From positions 7,669,501 to 7,733,500 of the forward strand of contig CM075201.1 in the NCBI GenBank assembly GCA_037577475.1: 64,000 nucleotides of DNA, given 5' to 3'. A program made the translations under genes and the position numbers. This DNA is from Chaunax sp. Z400. Taxonomy: Eukaryota; Chordata; Actinopteri; Lophiiformes; Chaunacidae. Every line of letters starts with the position of its first letter. Positions within the stretch are counted from its first letter, which is position 1. Of the stretch, positions 11,841 through 24,500 are shown piece after piece. The notes under the pieces were generated by a model. The model was not told where the DNA came from and searched no databases. It worked only from the letters and a program-made list of their open reading frames with translations.

Positions 11841-11886
11841 ATTCTAGTGAATGGGAGGGTGTGTCCAAACTTTTGACTGGTATATG
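11841..11886 (-). mobile_element. Single Tc1/mariner-type terminal repeat
   Basis: GGTGTGTCCAAACTTTTGAC followed by TGGTA is the reverse complement of the fish Tc1-like end TACCAGTCAAAAGTTTGGAC, and CATTCTAGTGAATG lies just inside it. The partner end on the left is not clear, so this is a half element or a strongly diverged MITE. The same end family forms the intact small element at 42359-42436. Confidence 0.7.
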
Positions 11887-14800
11887 AAAAATATGAGTCT
11901 CAGTAACATCAAAGCTGCATAAAGTTATAAACATAGGAATCATATATGTATTTCAGATGCTCCAAAAATATATATATAATAAGGCATATCAGGGGCCAAT
12001 CAGATTTCTGATTGGGGCTAGAGGGGCACCTGGATCCACCCATGCATCAGGATAGTTGACTTTTATATCAATAATGTTGTTATGCTATGGATTTATGTGC
12101 CTGTAGCCATAAGATGGTCGTAAAGTAATTTCTGTGTGTGTGTTTCTGGTGGTTGTAAGCTCCACCTGCTCAGAGTGAAACTGAAGAAGGGGTTTGATCA
12201 CAGAGAGGAGGTGTAATTGTGCAGCTGCGAAGTTGAATAAAAAGAGTGGGAGGTCAAAAAGAGGAGGGAGAAGAAGATGTCTTATCAAAGGCAAAGAGGA
12301 TCAAAATCAATGTTAGGAAATAGAGAGGAATAACCATGGCCATGGCTAAAACTGAGACAGGCGCAAGTATCAGGGGTGACGTGGAAGGTTAAGTGTTCTG
12401 CTGAATGTCAAGCTCCAGCTCTTCCTGTAATCCCCTCTCTTAAAGCTCCACCATACTGATAGTTTGTGAAGATAACTTGGCAGCGAAAGATGAAACCTGC
12501 AGGTAAAAATGTACGAATTACTTACGTAGATCATAGCATGTTGAAATGCATGAAATGAAATACTCATTTTAATATAGCTGATTTTCTGAGTTCCTGCAAA
12601 TGCAAGCGTTAAAACATGATGCCATTAAAAAGACATAATATTCCAGACTAATGCATTAATGACCTCAGGAAAAAAAAACGTAATTAAAATATAATAAAAA
12701 TTAAAAAAGGCACTTTCAGAGCCACCTTTATTTCTTGGCCTTTCAGTGTGAAATTCAGCAGGTGCTCTGACTGATATTCGGCCTAAAGCACTTTAACCTC
12801 CCAGCCATCATTTCATTTCACATTGAAAGTGCTGGAGTAGAATCAAACCATGCCTCTGTCCTAATACTTTCTGACTGTGCTGTAAATATTTACAGTTAAA
12901 AGCCTTTCTGCCGTTTATTTGCACTCACGCCATTTCAAACCAGTTCGATTGCAGCCATGTCAAAAAAGAAGCAGCTTGACTGTTAAATGTGGTTTTATGA
13001 GCCACAGTCTAAAAAGAAAGAAAAAGGCAACAATCCTGTCTTCTCTGCTCTAGAACAGTATGATAACATGGAATTTTTACATTTCTAAAATCTTCTAATT
13101 TACTGCAGGACATGCAGATTTAATAAAAATGTATCTTTTAACAGGATGTCAGGTGAACTAGTTTGCTAAGTTTAATAAAACAGATCAACTAACAGAATAA
13201 ATATCACGAAAGTGCAAATATCTGATACATAATGAAAATAATTTCAGTCAATTAATCATCAACATTCATTTCAGGGGCAAATCACAGACTTACAAGGGAG
13301 TGGGTATATTTATGTGGGCATTAATATCCCTGTATACCTGTAGTCATTTATCTAATAGTCAAAATTGTCATGTTAAATTGTGTCTAGAGGAATGTTGTGG
13401 GAATAACCTGATTTCAGCCCTTCATTTTCTGTTCTTAAACGTGTTCTTGTCTCAAAAGGGAAAAGGGGGCATTTGTGTGAGTGTTTGCTCACAAGGATGA
13501 CAAAATGTGAACAAAAGCCCACATATTTGGACTGAATGCGTTCAGCTTTCAGCTGTGAATAATGAGGCTTCTATCAACGTGTTCTGATAAAGTCAAAGAA
13601 ACGAAAAAAAACAAAAAACCCAGTACAATAAAATTGCCTGACATTTCATGGGTAATTCCTCGAGCCAATCTGTTCTCTATGTAAACTGCGCCCAGTCTAA
13701 TCAAACATATCCCTGCTGGGTGAAATCACTTTAATTCAAACTGTGTGTCTGCTTAATTCAAACTATAGCAGCAATCTGTGTTGTCAGAGTAACAAGCGTG
13801 CCCTTGAATTTTTTCCTAACATGGAATCAAAACAAGTCGAGTCTGTTTTGTTCTGGGAAAATTACAGCCAAAATGTAAACTGCTTTGTAATTTTTTTAAT
13901 TTCATGTTTTGCACAAATAAGTCATTAGTATCCACCTACATTTGCTGTAAGGCTACCTGTTGTACCCGAATCCCCGGTGAAAAGGACTTTAAGGAGAGAA
14001 TGGCTGAAAGACACATGTCAGCTACACCTGCTTCACTCTTACATAAGATCATGCGAATACAAAGAAGGTTTGACACCATACAGCACATTTACACTGTAAC
14101 ACTTATTACTGCAGAAGTGTGCACTCAGTGGGGGAAGAGCAGCTGTAGTTTGGATGCTACACCGGTGGTGGGAGTGTGAAATTTAACATGAGCTGGGAAG
14201 AATTTTATTTTAGTGTAGCAAACTATCCAGAAGTTCAAGCTAATGTTAAACAAGCAAACGGACCCAGCTACAGTATGAGCTGCTCAATGTAGCTCCTGAG
14301 CTGAAGGTGGAATTAAACAGTACTTTCCGACAACATCACAACAACAACGGTTAGCAACTTTCTAAAAGACAGCCCACTGTTTTAGGTGTAGATTCAATTT
14401 ACTGTTATGGAGAGATTTAACCAATTTTACGTTCAAATAAAGCAACAGACCATTTTTATTGGTACAAGAAAATTTGGTTTGAAATGCTAGATCTACTTAT
14501 AATATTCACTTTAACGCATGTATGTCAAGTTATTGTAATTTGAAATATGTATATTTAATTTACTGTTAGATATTAGTGCAACAATGGACAACATTTAAAA
14601 CATTGTGCACTTGTTTTTGCAAAATATTTTAATGGTTAATCAACTATTGATTGTCCACACATTTAATAAAATAAAGTCCTTGATATTTGCATTCCTAATA
14701 TGATATTTATTATTCTAGATAGTGTTTACCAAACATGGCATCTCTATGCACAAACGGCTATGAGCATGCACAATGTAAAATACACGCACAAAATAAACAT

Positions 14801-17044
14801 ATTGTCAAAAATTACATCATTGGAAGAACTTTACTACTAATTATGTAAGTTTAAAATTTATAATGAACAAATCCACACAAACAATCCTTCTGCTGGTTGA
14901 GAACCATCGCCTATGCAACAGTAATGATTATAGCAGCCATCACCATGGCGCCCATAATTACAGCTCTATTCAAACCATTATCAATAAATCCTCTCATAAT
15001 GCAGGGAGGGTTTGTGCCATAAAGAGCTTCATATCAGATTATATAGAATAATAAGAAGGTGAAATCACAGATGACGCTTATTATGTTGTGCAGAGCAGAT
15101 GAGGCAGCAATGGGTTTATTGATAAAAAGATGAGCCTTCTTCCAAAAACACCGTTAGGACAATATGCAAAAGGGTGAATAAAAAAAAATATCATTACATT
15201 AAAATGGAAGAATTTTGCATGCTACATATTCCACAGACATTATTAATTCCAATAAGCGTATTTCATATGTAGACTTTTCTTTCAGAGTTCAAGGATATTT
15301 TTATATCTAAACTTCTAAAAATTCTATTGTGCCCGTTTTGTATGGAACCACCTTACAGTCTGTAACATAACTTTCTCAAGTAACTTATTGATGCCTTTGG
15401 TCAGAAATAGTGATATTGAAAAATAGTGATATTGATTTTGCCAGATTTACCCAGTATTGTTTTAAGAGAAGACAATGAAATACCTTGACGTCTGTATCAC
15501 TGACATTTTCTGTTAAGTAAAATGTCTTATTGTCCATTATAAAATATATCATTCATGAGAGAGTTAAAAAAGTAGAATGGCTGGGCTCCACTAAAGAATT
15601 GCGAGAATTGCAAAGATGCTAGAAATTATTTTTCATGTGGTTACAACAACACATCACCATCTCCCTTTCTGACTAAATGAAATCCTTCTTTAAGATGTTG
15701 GAATCCAACTGGCTCCCTAATTGCTGCACCAATGCACTGTAGTCCATCAGTATCCAAACAAATTAATAATTCAAGTGATTTCAGAAAGGCTGGGATATAG
15801 TGGTTTTCTTTCCCCTCTTTGGCAACGTACCACTCTCGCTCTCTGAAAATAAACCAGAGGAGCTCTATATGTGTAAATGCACTCCCGCAATGTCAACAGG
15901 GGAGCCCAAGAAAAACAAATTAACTTTTTTCGTTTTGTTCAGTTTAACCAGTAGTGTTACATTACAGTCTGAATACCATAAAGATCAACTGAGAGAAATG
16001 CAACAGTTCTGATTTATTATTTTTTAACAGGGAAGTTGAGTTATTGAAAGCACAATTTAAAACGAAATTGTTTAGAGGACTGGGATTTAGTGATACAGTG
16101 ATAGGATGAGAGAAACAACACCTTTTTATTAGTCTCAGCTGCATTCATTCCCTAATGTTAGCTAAGAGCTTTAGCTTCTTAGTTAACCCAGACTGTATCT
16201 TAAGTTAAAAAAAAAGGCCAAATGCTCAAATATTCTCAAGCACATTTTTTCCTGACCTAAAAATTATAATCCAGTAAATTTTCATGAACTCAAACCGTAT
16301 TTTGACACTCATAGTCAACATTTTTTGCATTGGCAATTCACAAATAATGATCTCTCAGTGCAGTGATTTTTATTCGTAAGGTTGGCGTTTGCTGCTCCCA
16401 TGCTGGATTCAGATTGCCTGCCTATGTACGCATGATTTTATCTGACTATGTACGGCTGTACGGCTCTCTCCACACCATATCATTGCTGCATCAAGTTAGT
16501 GCTAATCCCAGCAGAACACTCTTACTGCTTCAAAAGTGGTTAATTGGTGAAACACGGAGTGGCTTTTATTGTGAAAAATCAAGAGGAAACCCAATGTATT
16601 TGTCAGAGCTGACAACAATGTCTGAAAACACGATGACTGTAAATAGACTGTGTATGTGTTTACCGCACTATTAAAATGCACTTGTTGCCATACTAACCAC
16701 ATGTTGCAAAATTGATCACTGATATTTTAAGGGTTACAGTTTGAAGTGTTTTAGTTGACTAACTCTAATTTTGCCTTAACCACAGTTTATTTGCTTTAAC
16801 CACAATCTTTCACGAGCCCATATGTGGCAGAAAATTCTGACTGGTCGCACTGGTGCCCCTGAAATCTAGCAGGTCTGATTTAAAAAAAAAAAATGCAGAA
16901 AATTTTTTCAACAAATGCCAACTGGGTGTTTAGACAGCCTTTGAATATTATATTTGAATATACTGAGGATGTTTTATGTGGATTATTTTGTCAGTGTATT
17001 GCAGGATTTTTTGAAGGCCACATCTTGCACATCCATTGTGCATG

Positions 17045-17078
<34 letters not shown>

Positions 17079-17575
17079 CATGAGACCACACCACATCCCT
17101 TGCTTTCAAATGAGAGACATCACAACTTTAAAGCACATATCCCTTCATTTTGTAGTAATCTATTGATCATTTTTCCATGGTCCAGCCAAAGGCTCAGCCC
17201 AGAACTGACATCATCAACAGGGGTAATGTGTCTCCTCTGTCTCAGGTCCTACAATGACTATCCACAGTGTTTCCTCTGGTAACGTTCTGCCATGGGGGGG
17301 GGAGAAGAAAAGGGAGTGAAACGGCACCTGGATGCAGGCGGGAGAGGTGACCCATGACTAGATTATCATAATTAAGAAAAATGTAGCATAATGAGCATTC
17401 TGCCATTTTAAACATGAGACCTATCCAACATAATGCATAAGTCAATATTTGACTTGTGTTGGGTCAGTTCATGTGAGACAACTGCCTCTCTGTTTGACAC
17501 TGTTAGTAGAAGATACAGTCTGCAGCACGGTTCATATTCTTTACTGATTCTTTCTGCCAGTGTACTACAAACCCA
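11887..17575. other. Non-coding stretch with minor repeats
   Basis: No gene was recognised. Small items are an inverted repeat at 11996-12015 (CCAATCAGA and TCTGATTGG, 2-base gap), a direct repeat of AAATAGTGATATTG near 15405-15440, and a CT run changing to GT at about 17045-17078. Frames of up to 129 residues near 16.9 kb cross the microsatellite and are not gene-like. Confidence 0.5.
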
Positions 17576-17617
17576 GTGGCCAGCCGGGTCTTTGTTGGCA
17601 AAGACCTGGCTGGCCAC
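17576..17617. repeat. 19-bp inverted repeat with 4-base loop
   Basis: GTGGCCAGCCGGGTCTTTG (17576-17594) is followed by TTGG and then CAAAGACCTGGCTGGCCAC (17599-17617). The arms pair over 19 positions with one mismatch, which becomes a wobble pair in plus-strand RNA. The stem is GC-rich in an AT-rich surrounding. It is not followed by a T run, and the loop is too short for a standard microRNA precursor. Confidence 0.9.
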
Positions 17618-17844
17618 CCCCTCCCTTATGCCTAAGCATCTGAAATTTTGTGAAAATCCAATTTCTAAATGTTATAAAGATGATGTTGACGGCACAATTA
17701 AAGCAGACCTCATCTGGAGGGCAGTGCAGCTGCAGCAGGAGTTATCATCAGATTAAAAAAAAAAAAAATCTGAGCTGTCTTGTAATTCATCTTTGAAAAG
17801 GACAAGCTGTTGCTGGCAGGTTTTCACAAAAATATATTGTTGCC

Positions 17845-18090
17845 TAGAGACAAAGAGTGAACCAGCTGACCAGCACACACTGCAGCATTTAACAACTTTA
17901 ACTCAGTCTAACTCAATCTGTTTCACCTCAAAAAGCCTGTGTCCATTTAGTGCTTAGGACAGTGAAGGCTTCCCCCAGAGCTAATGGTGCAGCAGAAAGT
18001 CTACTCTATCCAGTGCTGGAGTTATTTATTCTTAGACAAACAGGAGAACGTTAAATTCTCTTAAAAAATAATTGATTCATTTAATGGAGG
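17845..18090 (+). repeat. Copy B of the diverged repeat shared with 8925-9210
   Basis: Same block order and orientation as copy A about 8.9 kb upstream: the CAGCACACACTGCAGCATTT block, the CCCCAGAGCTAATGGTGCAG block, then AATTGATTCATTTAATGG. There are many substitutions and small indels between copies, so the duplication or insertions are old. It has no open frame. Confidence 0.65.
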
Positions 18091-19973
18091 TAAGATTTTG
18101 AAATGAAAATACTGTGGACTGTTTATGCCAGTTATGTTTCATACTGTATTTCAGTAGACTAAGGACACTAGTGAATAGCTTTGCACAAAGTATATTGGAG
18201 CAAAAGACTGACAATAGCGCACCCTCCTCTCTTCATTCTATCAAGGATCGATTCTGAATCAAATCAGCATCCAAATAGGAGATGCATATCATCCCGGGCC
18301 TAACTTTCAATATGTTTTATGTGTTGGTTTAGTCTGTACACCATCAAAAAAGAAAAAAAGACACCCGAGGGCTACTAACACGTCAAATGATAAGGCCCAC
18401 TGGCTCTAACAAATTTTCTGGGGGAAAAACCGATAACACTGTGTTAACAAAGTTTTGTATCATGTCTACGCTTCTGTCCACACTGAGCAACCTCCCTCTC
18501 TCTTGTCCACATGAGCTCTGTCACTGACTGTCCTCTCTCTCCCCAGTAACCGAAACAATCTTTAAACATTATTAAATAAGACTCTGCCAAAACTGCATAT
18601 TTTAGAACAAGCCCTAATTGCCGGATCTATTTTATAATAAATGTAATAAATCATAGACCAAATCCCAAAGGTGTCACGGTACACTGTAGTGAGAGCAGCA
18701 GCCTTATGAACTCTCACACTCTGTCTGACTTTAAGGTCTGTTACTTGGATTCAGTGGCACAATTCCTCCGACAGACCTCACTGTTAATGGGGAAGAAAAA
18801 CCAAATCAAATCCTCCCTACTTGTGAACTGCACATGAAGTCAATATCACAGGAAGAAAGGGAAACTACTTAGTTTTAGTAGGAAGTCTTATCAATTAATG
18901 TTTTTATAAAATCCCAGTAAGAGTTATTGTATGAATATGTTTTTATTTGTGTGTCAAGCACTTTTTGTAATTTTATTTTTGAAACAACAAAGCTTATCGT
19001 AATTTCTTGTTGAGTGTTTGGTGATTTAAATGAAGAAAAACAATAACAACATGTGTTAATAAATTACCGATATTTATAGGAACTGAAAATAAACAACATT
19101 TGAAATGCACTATTGACTGCTGTTAAACTATGTGCTGGTCCACCTAAATGAAAAAGTGGTGCACCAGTGCCACCCATGGAATAAGCTGTTTAGCCCTGTT
19201 TCATTATAACAGTTTAGTTGCCATGTGCTGATACTGTTGCAAACAATATTTGTAAATATTGGCACTGGGCAAAAAGAGAAAAAAAAAATAATATAATTGA
19301 AGGTAATAAATTAGTTCTGCCCAATATTGATGTTCTTGCAAGGCTGCAGATTTAGTATCAGGAAATCAAAAACTTCAGATTGGTGCATCATTACTTGTGG
19401 TGCTTTCCTTTATATGTTTAGGAGAGCATTATTATAGAATATAATTTACCTCTATAATTTCAAATAACATGCTTGCAAATCATTTACAGTTGGGGAATCT
19501 GTAATCCTGTTTGAGACACAGCAGATACTGTATATTATGTGTTATAAATCAATGGGTACAGAGGACAAATCACATATATAGTAGTGCATCTACAGCCATA
19601 ATTGAGGGTCTTTTTAACATCATGTGTGTTGAGACATTGAACAGACAGGATAAGGAAGGAGCTGGCATTGTTATTTGTGAATCTTGATGCACACCATTGT
19701 AGAATTTAAAATAAAGGGTTAATCACAAGAAGAAACCTACAGTAAAATAGAAATTTTGTGTCCAACGACATAGATACTCCCACTACTGGGAAAAACTCAA
19801 TTTGTGTTGATGTGGACAGACCATAACCTCTAATCATAGCAGAATGACATAAAAATCGCGCAGGTTCAAATGTGCCTAAAAATGTAAAAAAAAAATAAAA
19901 AATGAAGAAACCAGATATGAGACGCACACATTTAGGGCCTAACACAAAGCATGTGTGAGATCTCATTGGAGAT
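18091..19973. other. Non-coding stretch, nothing recognised
   Basis: AT-rich. No exon, RNA gene or classifiable repeat was supported. Confidence 0.5.
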
Positions 19974-19995
19974 CCCCCCCCCCCCCCCCCCCCCC
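19974..19995 (+). repeat. Poly-C run of 22
   Basis: Twenty-two consecutive Cs. On the minus strand this is a G run with quadruplex potential. The exact length is unreliable in most assemblies. Confidence 0.95.
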
Positions 19996-21203
19996 ATCGA
20001 GTCTGTTACAGCTGGATGGACAAGGCTAACTTAACTGCTCCAATAACCCTTTCATTGCTGGAGTTTGAGATAATCTGCATTGACCAATGTCTGTTCACAA
20101 TGCCAATAAAAAAAAATGTTTGCAGGCACATAAGCAGACACTTTTATATATCTATTCTTATGTTTATGCTATATTTATTCTTATTCTTTTATAGAGAATA
20201 ATTCATTTGAATAGTGTGTAACATACTGTACCCTTCTCTCCATTAAACACAACGTAACCAGTCATGTTCTGAAATCCAAAGCACAACCCAACATGCTTTT
20301 CTATTTCATGAGTATATTAAAAAGTCCATTAAAAATAACATGTTACTACGGGCAGTAACATTAGTGTTAAATAAATGTTCATTTCAGCTGAGCTATACCA
20401 AAAAGCATTCGTATTAAATTATTGTATTTTATCAGATGCAGGAAAAAAAAGTGCAACAAGAACATGATAACAGCGTTATATATCGGCCACTGCCAATATA
20501 TAATGGCTGTCCTGCTCTCTAAATGTTATCATTGGGAACAGCCATTGAAAAACCCACAGCAGTCGACCAATTATAGGAAGTGTACTTTGTTCGACCACAA
20601 GCAATCATATTAATGGCTAATACATTCATCCACAAGTCATGCACTGCCGATCCATCCAAGGAGGGGGAAGCAAACTTTCTGTTTTCTAACCAGAGTTCAG
20701 CAACATGTCCTGGAGCACAAACCTGTTCTATTGTCCCACGCTGGAATGACTCTGACACAGGATCACCGTTCAAGTAAATACATACAGTAAACTTTGCGAC
20801 GCTATCCAAGCTGCCACGAAACAAAACAGCTGCTGAATTTTAAACGTTGGCTTAAGAGGACTGTCACGTTTGGTGAAAAGACAGATGGGCTGCATTGATG
20901 CAGTGTAAGTTATCTTAAGTAGATCACTGAGACTGTATTCTGCCAAAATGATTTGTATGCCCAAAAGTGTTGAGAGGTTTCCTGTACTCCAAAGATACTG
21001 CTCTGAGGTCAGCTGAATAAAAGATGGGATGTGTAATCTAGGTCTCAGTGCAAGTATGAACTTTAAAAATGGACTAACATTTAAAACACAGATAGATCAT
21101 AAGACGATTACTTCATTATTTTGATTATGTGTGTTTCATCTGATTTCAGTGTTGTATAAATGTTACACAGTAATAATTAATAAGCACCAATCTTCTATCT
21201 AAG
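19996..21203. other. Non-coding stretch, nothing recognised
   Basis: Contains a 101-residue open frame on the minus strand at 20519-20824 with no recognisable domain or splice context. Nothing else could be supported. Confidence 0.45.
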
Positions 21204-21503
21204 ATGACACTGAAAGCTCAAAGTAAAAATCATGCAGCCTCGTTAACCCTGACAACTGAATGTATACAAAGAGTCCAAAATGCAGTGAGATGGAGCATCC
21301 GGTTGGTTCAGGAGGGGCCATGGCTTCCTGCGTGCCATCAACTGATCATTATCACCTATCAGATTAAAACAAAGCAATTAGCTTGTCTTGATAATCTGGC
21401 AAACTCACACTCTCACTCCTGCGAACATTCATGTCACTGCTTGTTTCGGGTCGTACACTACACACAGATTCCCCCATGCCGCTTGGGAGCGCCTTTAAAC
21501 TAG
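21204..21503 (+). pseudogene. Possible degraded LINE reverse-transcriptase fragment
   Basis: An open frame contains IQRVQNAVRW, followed by WLPACHQLIIITYQIKT. This resembles the order found near the end of CR1/L2-type LINE ORF2 proteins, where an R-x-QNAAARL motif is followed by HWLPV and a conserved I-x-YKI stretch. The match is short and degenerate, and no flanking LINE sequence is clear. It could be chance. Confidence 0.35.
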
Positions 21504-24500
21504 TGCATTTGGAAATCTATTTAACAATACTGTAAATCATAGCCAAACGGTCCACAACCCCTTTGGTCGTGGTCATATAAACCTGCTTAGAAATCAGCTG
21601 TGTGGTATAAAGTCTTCACTACAACTGACCTTAATGTTCAACAAGTTCCAGCGACTCGACAGACTGAAGATTTCAAATTGTAGGAGAGCAACAAGAAGCC
21701 ATTATTCATGAGATGAAAACACTTGTGACACCAGTATTTAAATAACATGTTAGTATTTAAAATGGCTAAATTCATTCCAACAGAGCTACAGTAATGTAAT
21801 GGTTTTACTCACCAGGCCAAAATAACTCCATGCTAATTTCAACTGTGGTGAACACATGCAGAAATTAGCAAACTCTTTTGCAAAAGATAGTAAAGATACT
21901 TTCTAAAGTGTCCGAAAGTCAGAGGATCTGATTTTCATGAAGAAATAGAAAAAAAATAACGGGTGCAATGAGAATTTTCTGGACTGAATTTTGATGATAT
22001 CATTTTGTTATTCTATTGTAGTAACCTGCCTTTTTTCTGTCTCGATTTATGATGTTATTCATTTTTGAAATTCCATTTCCGTGCCTCACTGTAATACAGC
22101 ACAAGTCTCATGCTGCCTCTCTTATATTATAACACATTTCATGCTTGATTTAGAATTTCTTATGTGGACAAAAAATGGAATCTGTTAAATAGGTCATGGG
22201 AAATACAGTAAATTAACCAATTTGAAAGTGTATAAGAAACATTTATTTTTGAGATGATATATTTACTATCCAGATAAACCAGTTTTATCCTGCATTGATG
22301 CCACTGCATTGTATTTACCGCTACTTTTTCATCCATTTGTGCCTGTTTACAGACTCTTGCAGTTGTGTGTGAAACCTGCAGACCGACCTTTTGCACTGCT
22401 TATAAGCATTAAGGTTTACTGCCATCAAACTAGAGGTCTTGGCCTTTTGAGAACATAATAACCCCGGCGTTTGCACTGACTGGTATTTTGTAGCTGCTAG
22501 GGAGTGTGAGTGGGGAGGAATGGAGTCCACTTTAATTTAACAGACACAAAACTTTTTCAAATTAACAAGGGTGGGAAATCTAAGTCTATTTAGATGACTG
22601 TCTCAGAGATCTTGGATCATCAGGTCTTTTTGCAACAGTTCAGAAACCACAATGCACCAACAACCCTTCACACACTTACAAAAATGACTAAGGCTGCAGC
22701 TCAGAATTCACAGTGACTATAACTGAGCCCATCTGATGCAATGTACCACATTGAGGTGCCCCCCAAACAGTAACTGCTATGTATAAAACGTCTGCTGCTT
22801 AACATTTATCTTGTGATTTCATTTGAAAATAGGACTATGAGAGCCTCGCAGGCTTAAACAGATCATTTACTTTGACACTACTGACACTACTACTTAATTA
22901 AGTGTCAATTACAGTACATAGTTTTATTTGAAACACCACCACAAACATGAGCTTTTAAAAAAATGTTCATTGAACACAACATTTTCAATGTCAGGTATAA
23001 TTTGAAAAGCCTTTTCAGGCCCCAGCATTATTCAGTGCATTCATATCAGCGTTTCCCATTGTTAGCCCTTAGATTATACACGTCTTTTAACGTCTGTGGA
23101 TTACCTTCTAACATCTTTCAGTCGCGTTGGCGTTCTATTTATCTTCATAATGATTCAGACAACCTGTACAGCTTGTGACTGCATGCTCTGCGTCTTTTTG
23201 TGTTCAGTCAAACATGTCGATCTCACCTTTTTTTTCCCATAATTATGTCACCAAGGACATATTTTATGTTTCTTTTTTCCCATCCAGCATTTAATTTATA
23301 AAAGTTACCATACCATATACATTATATTATTATTAGTGTATTAGTGCTATTAAAAATATATACAATATAATACAACGCGCATTTGATTTCATTTGACGTG
23401 TCATTGTAACTGTGAAACCATTTCTGAGACGGGTGACATGCTCATTAACATTTCCTTTAACACCATATCTCAGATATGGTCAGGCATTAAAATTCCTCAC
23501 AGTATCCCAATCCAGTGAAAGTAGCATTAGCTAACTTCATACGGCAACATTAACAGACGATCAAGTCCCCATCTGGAAATGTTGAAACTATGACATTTAA
23601 CTAATAGTGAATGGGCTGCCTCCCCATTTCATTACGTGGGCTGCATTACCCATTCATGTCAACACTGCCTACACCTCTCTAAAGAGCACCAGCTGCCTAA
23701 TGCATGTGCTATATCAAGCAAGGTGAATCGATGATACGCTACCACTTCTTTTTAAAGGATACGTGCCATATTTGAACGGCAGCTCCAGCTTGTGTATCAC
23801 TGCCAAAAACATTAAAAAAAAATTAAATGTTACATCTGCTTAATGGATCATGTCTGATGAAACTGAAGAGTGGAACTTTGAAATTGAGGAAAGGTCATGT
23901 GTCCCGCTGAAATAGACACGTGCCTCTGTTGCTAATAAAAGACGTAACATTATTTGATGTTTTATTGGGTTTTGGTGTGAGATTTCTCCCATACTTCACA
24001 AGGACTGCGCTTATCCGTGACTTTTTGTTATTGCTCAGAGGAGGTTACACAAGATGGTTACCATGGCATTTGCACATGCGTTTCTCCGTCTTTACTTTGC
24101 TCACAGATTATGGGTCAGGTCAAGCTATTCTCCTGCTTACCCCTTCCTTTGTTGAGACATGGCTGAAAGCTGGGTCATTTTAACCTCTCATTTCTCTGAC
24201 TTGACATCCTCACACAGAAATTTAAATCACCGAGCCTACATTGCGGCGGCAGCTACGCCATTAACCCAGACCACAGCGAATGATTCATGTAAAAGATGCT
24301 GTAACATAGTAAGAAACTAGGCTGCTCAGATGGTGAGAAGATGTATGGATAGCAGCGGCTGCCAAGCCTCCGAGCTGCTCAAATGTAAAGCAATATGGGC
24401 TGGATTTTCATGCCATTTGTGAACTCATCCTTGCTTTTCTTGCTTCACGATAACTGTATAGACATAGTTAATGTGTTTTATACTGTAAATGTACATCATT

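Noticed and set aside
12085..12294. Minus-strand leucine-rich 69-residue frame that could be a signal peptide
   Set aside because: No downstream exon or domain; chance hydrophobic frame.
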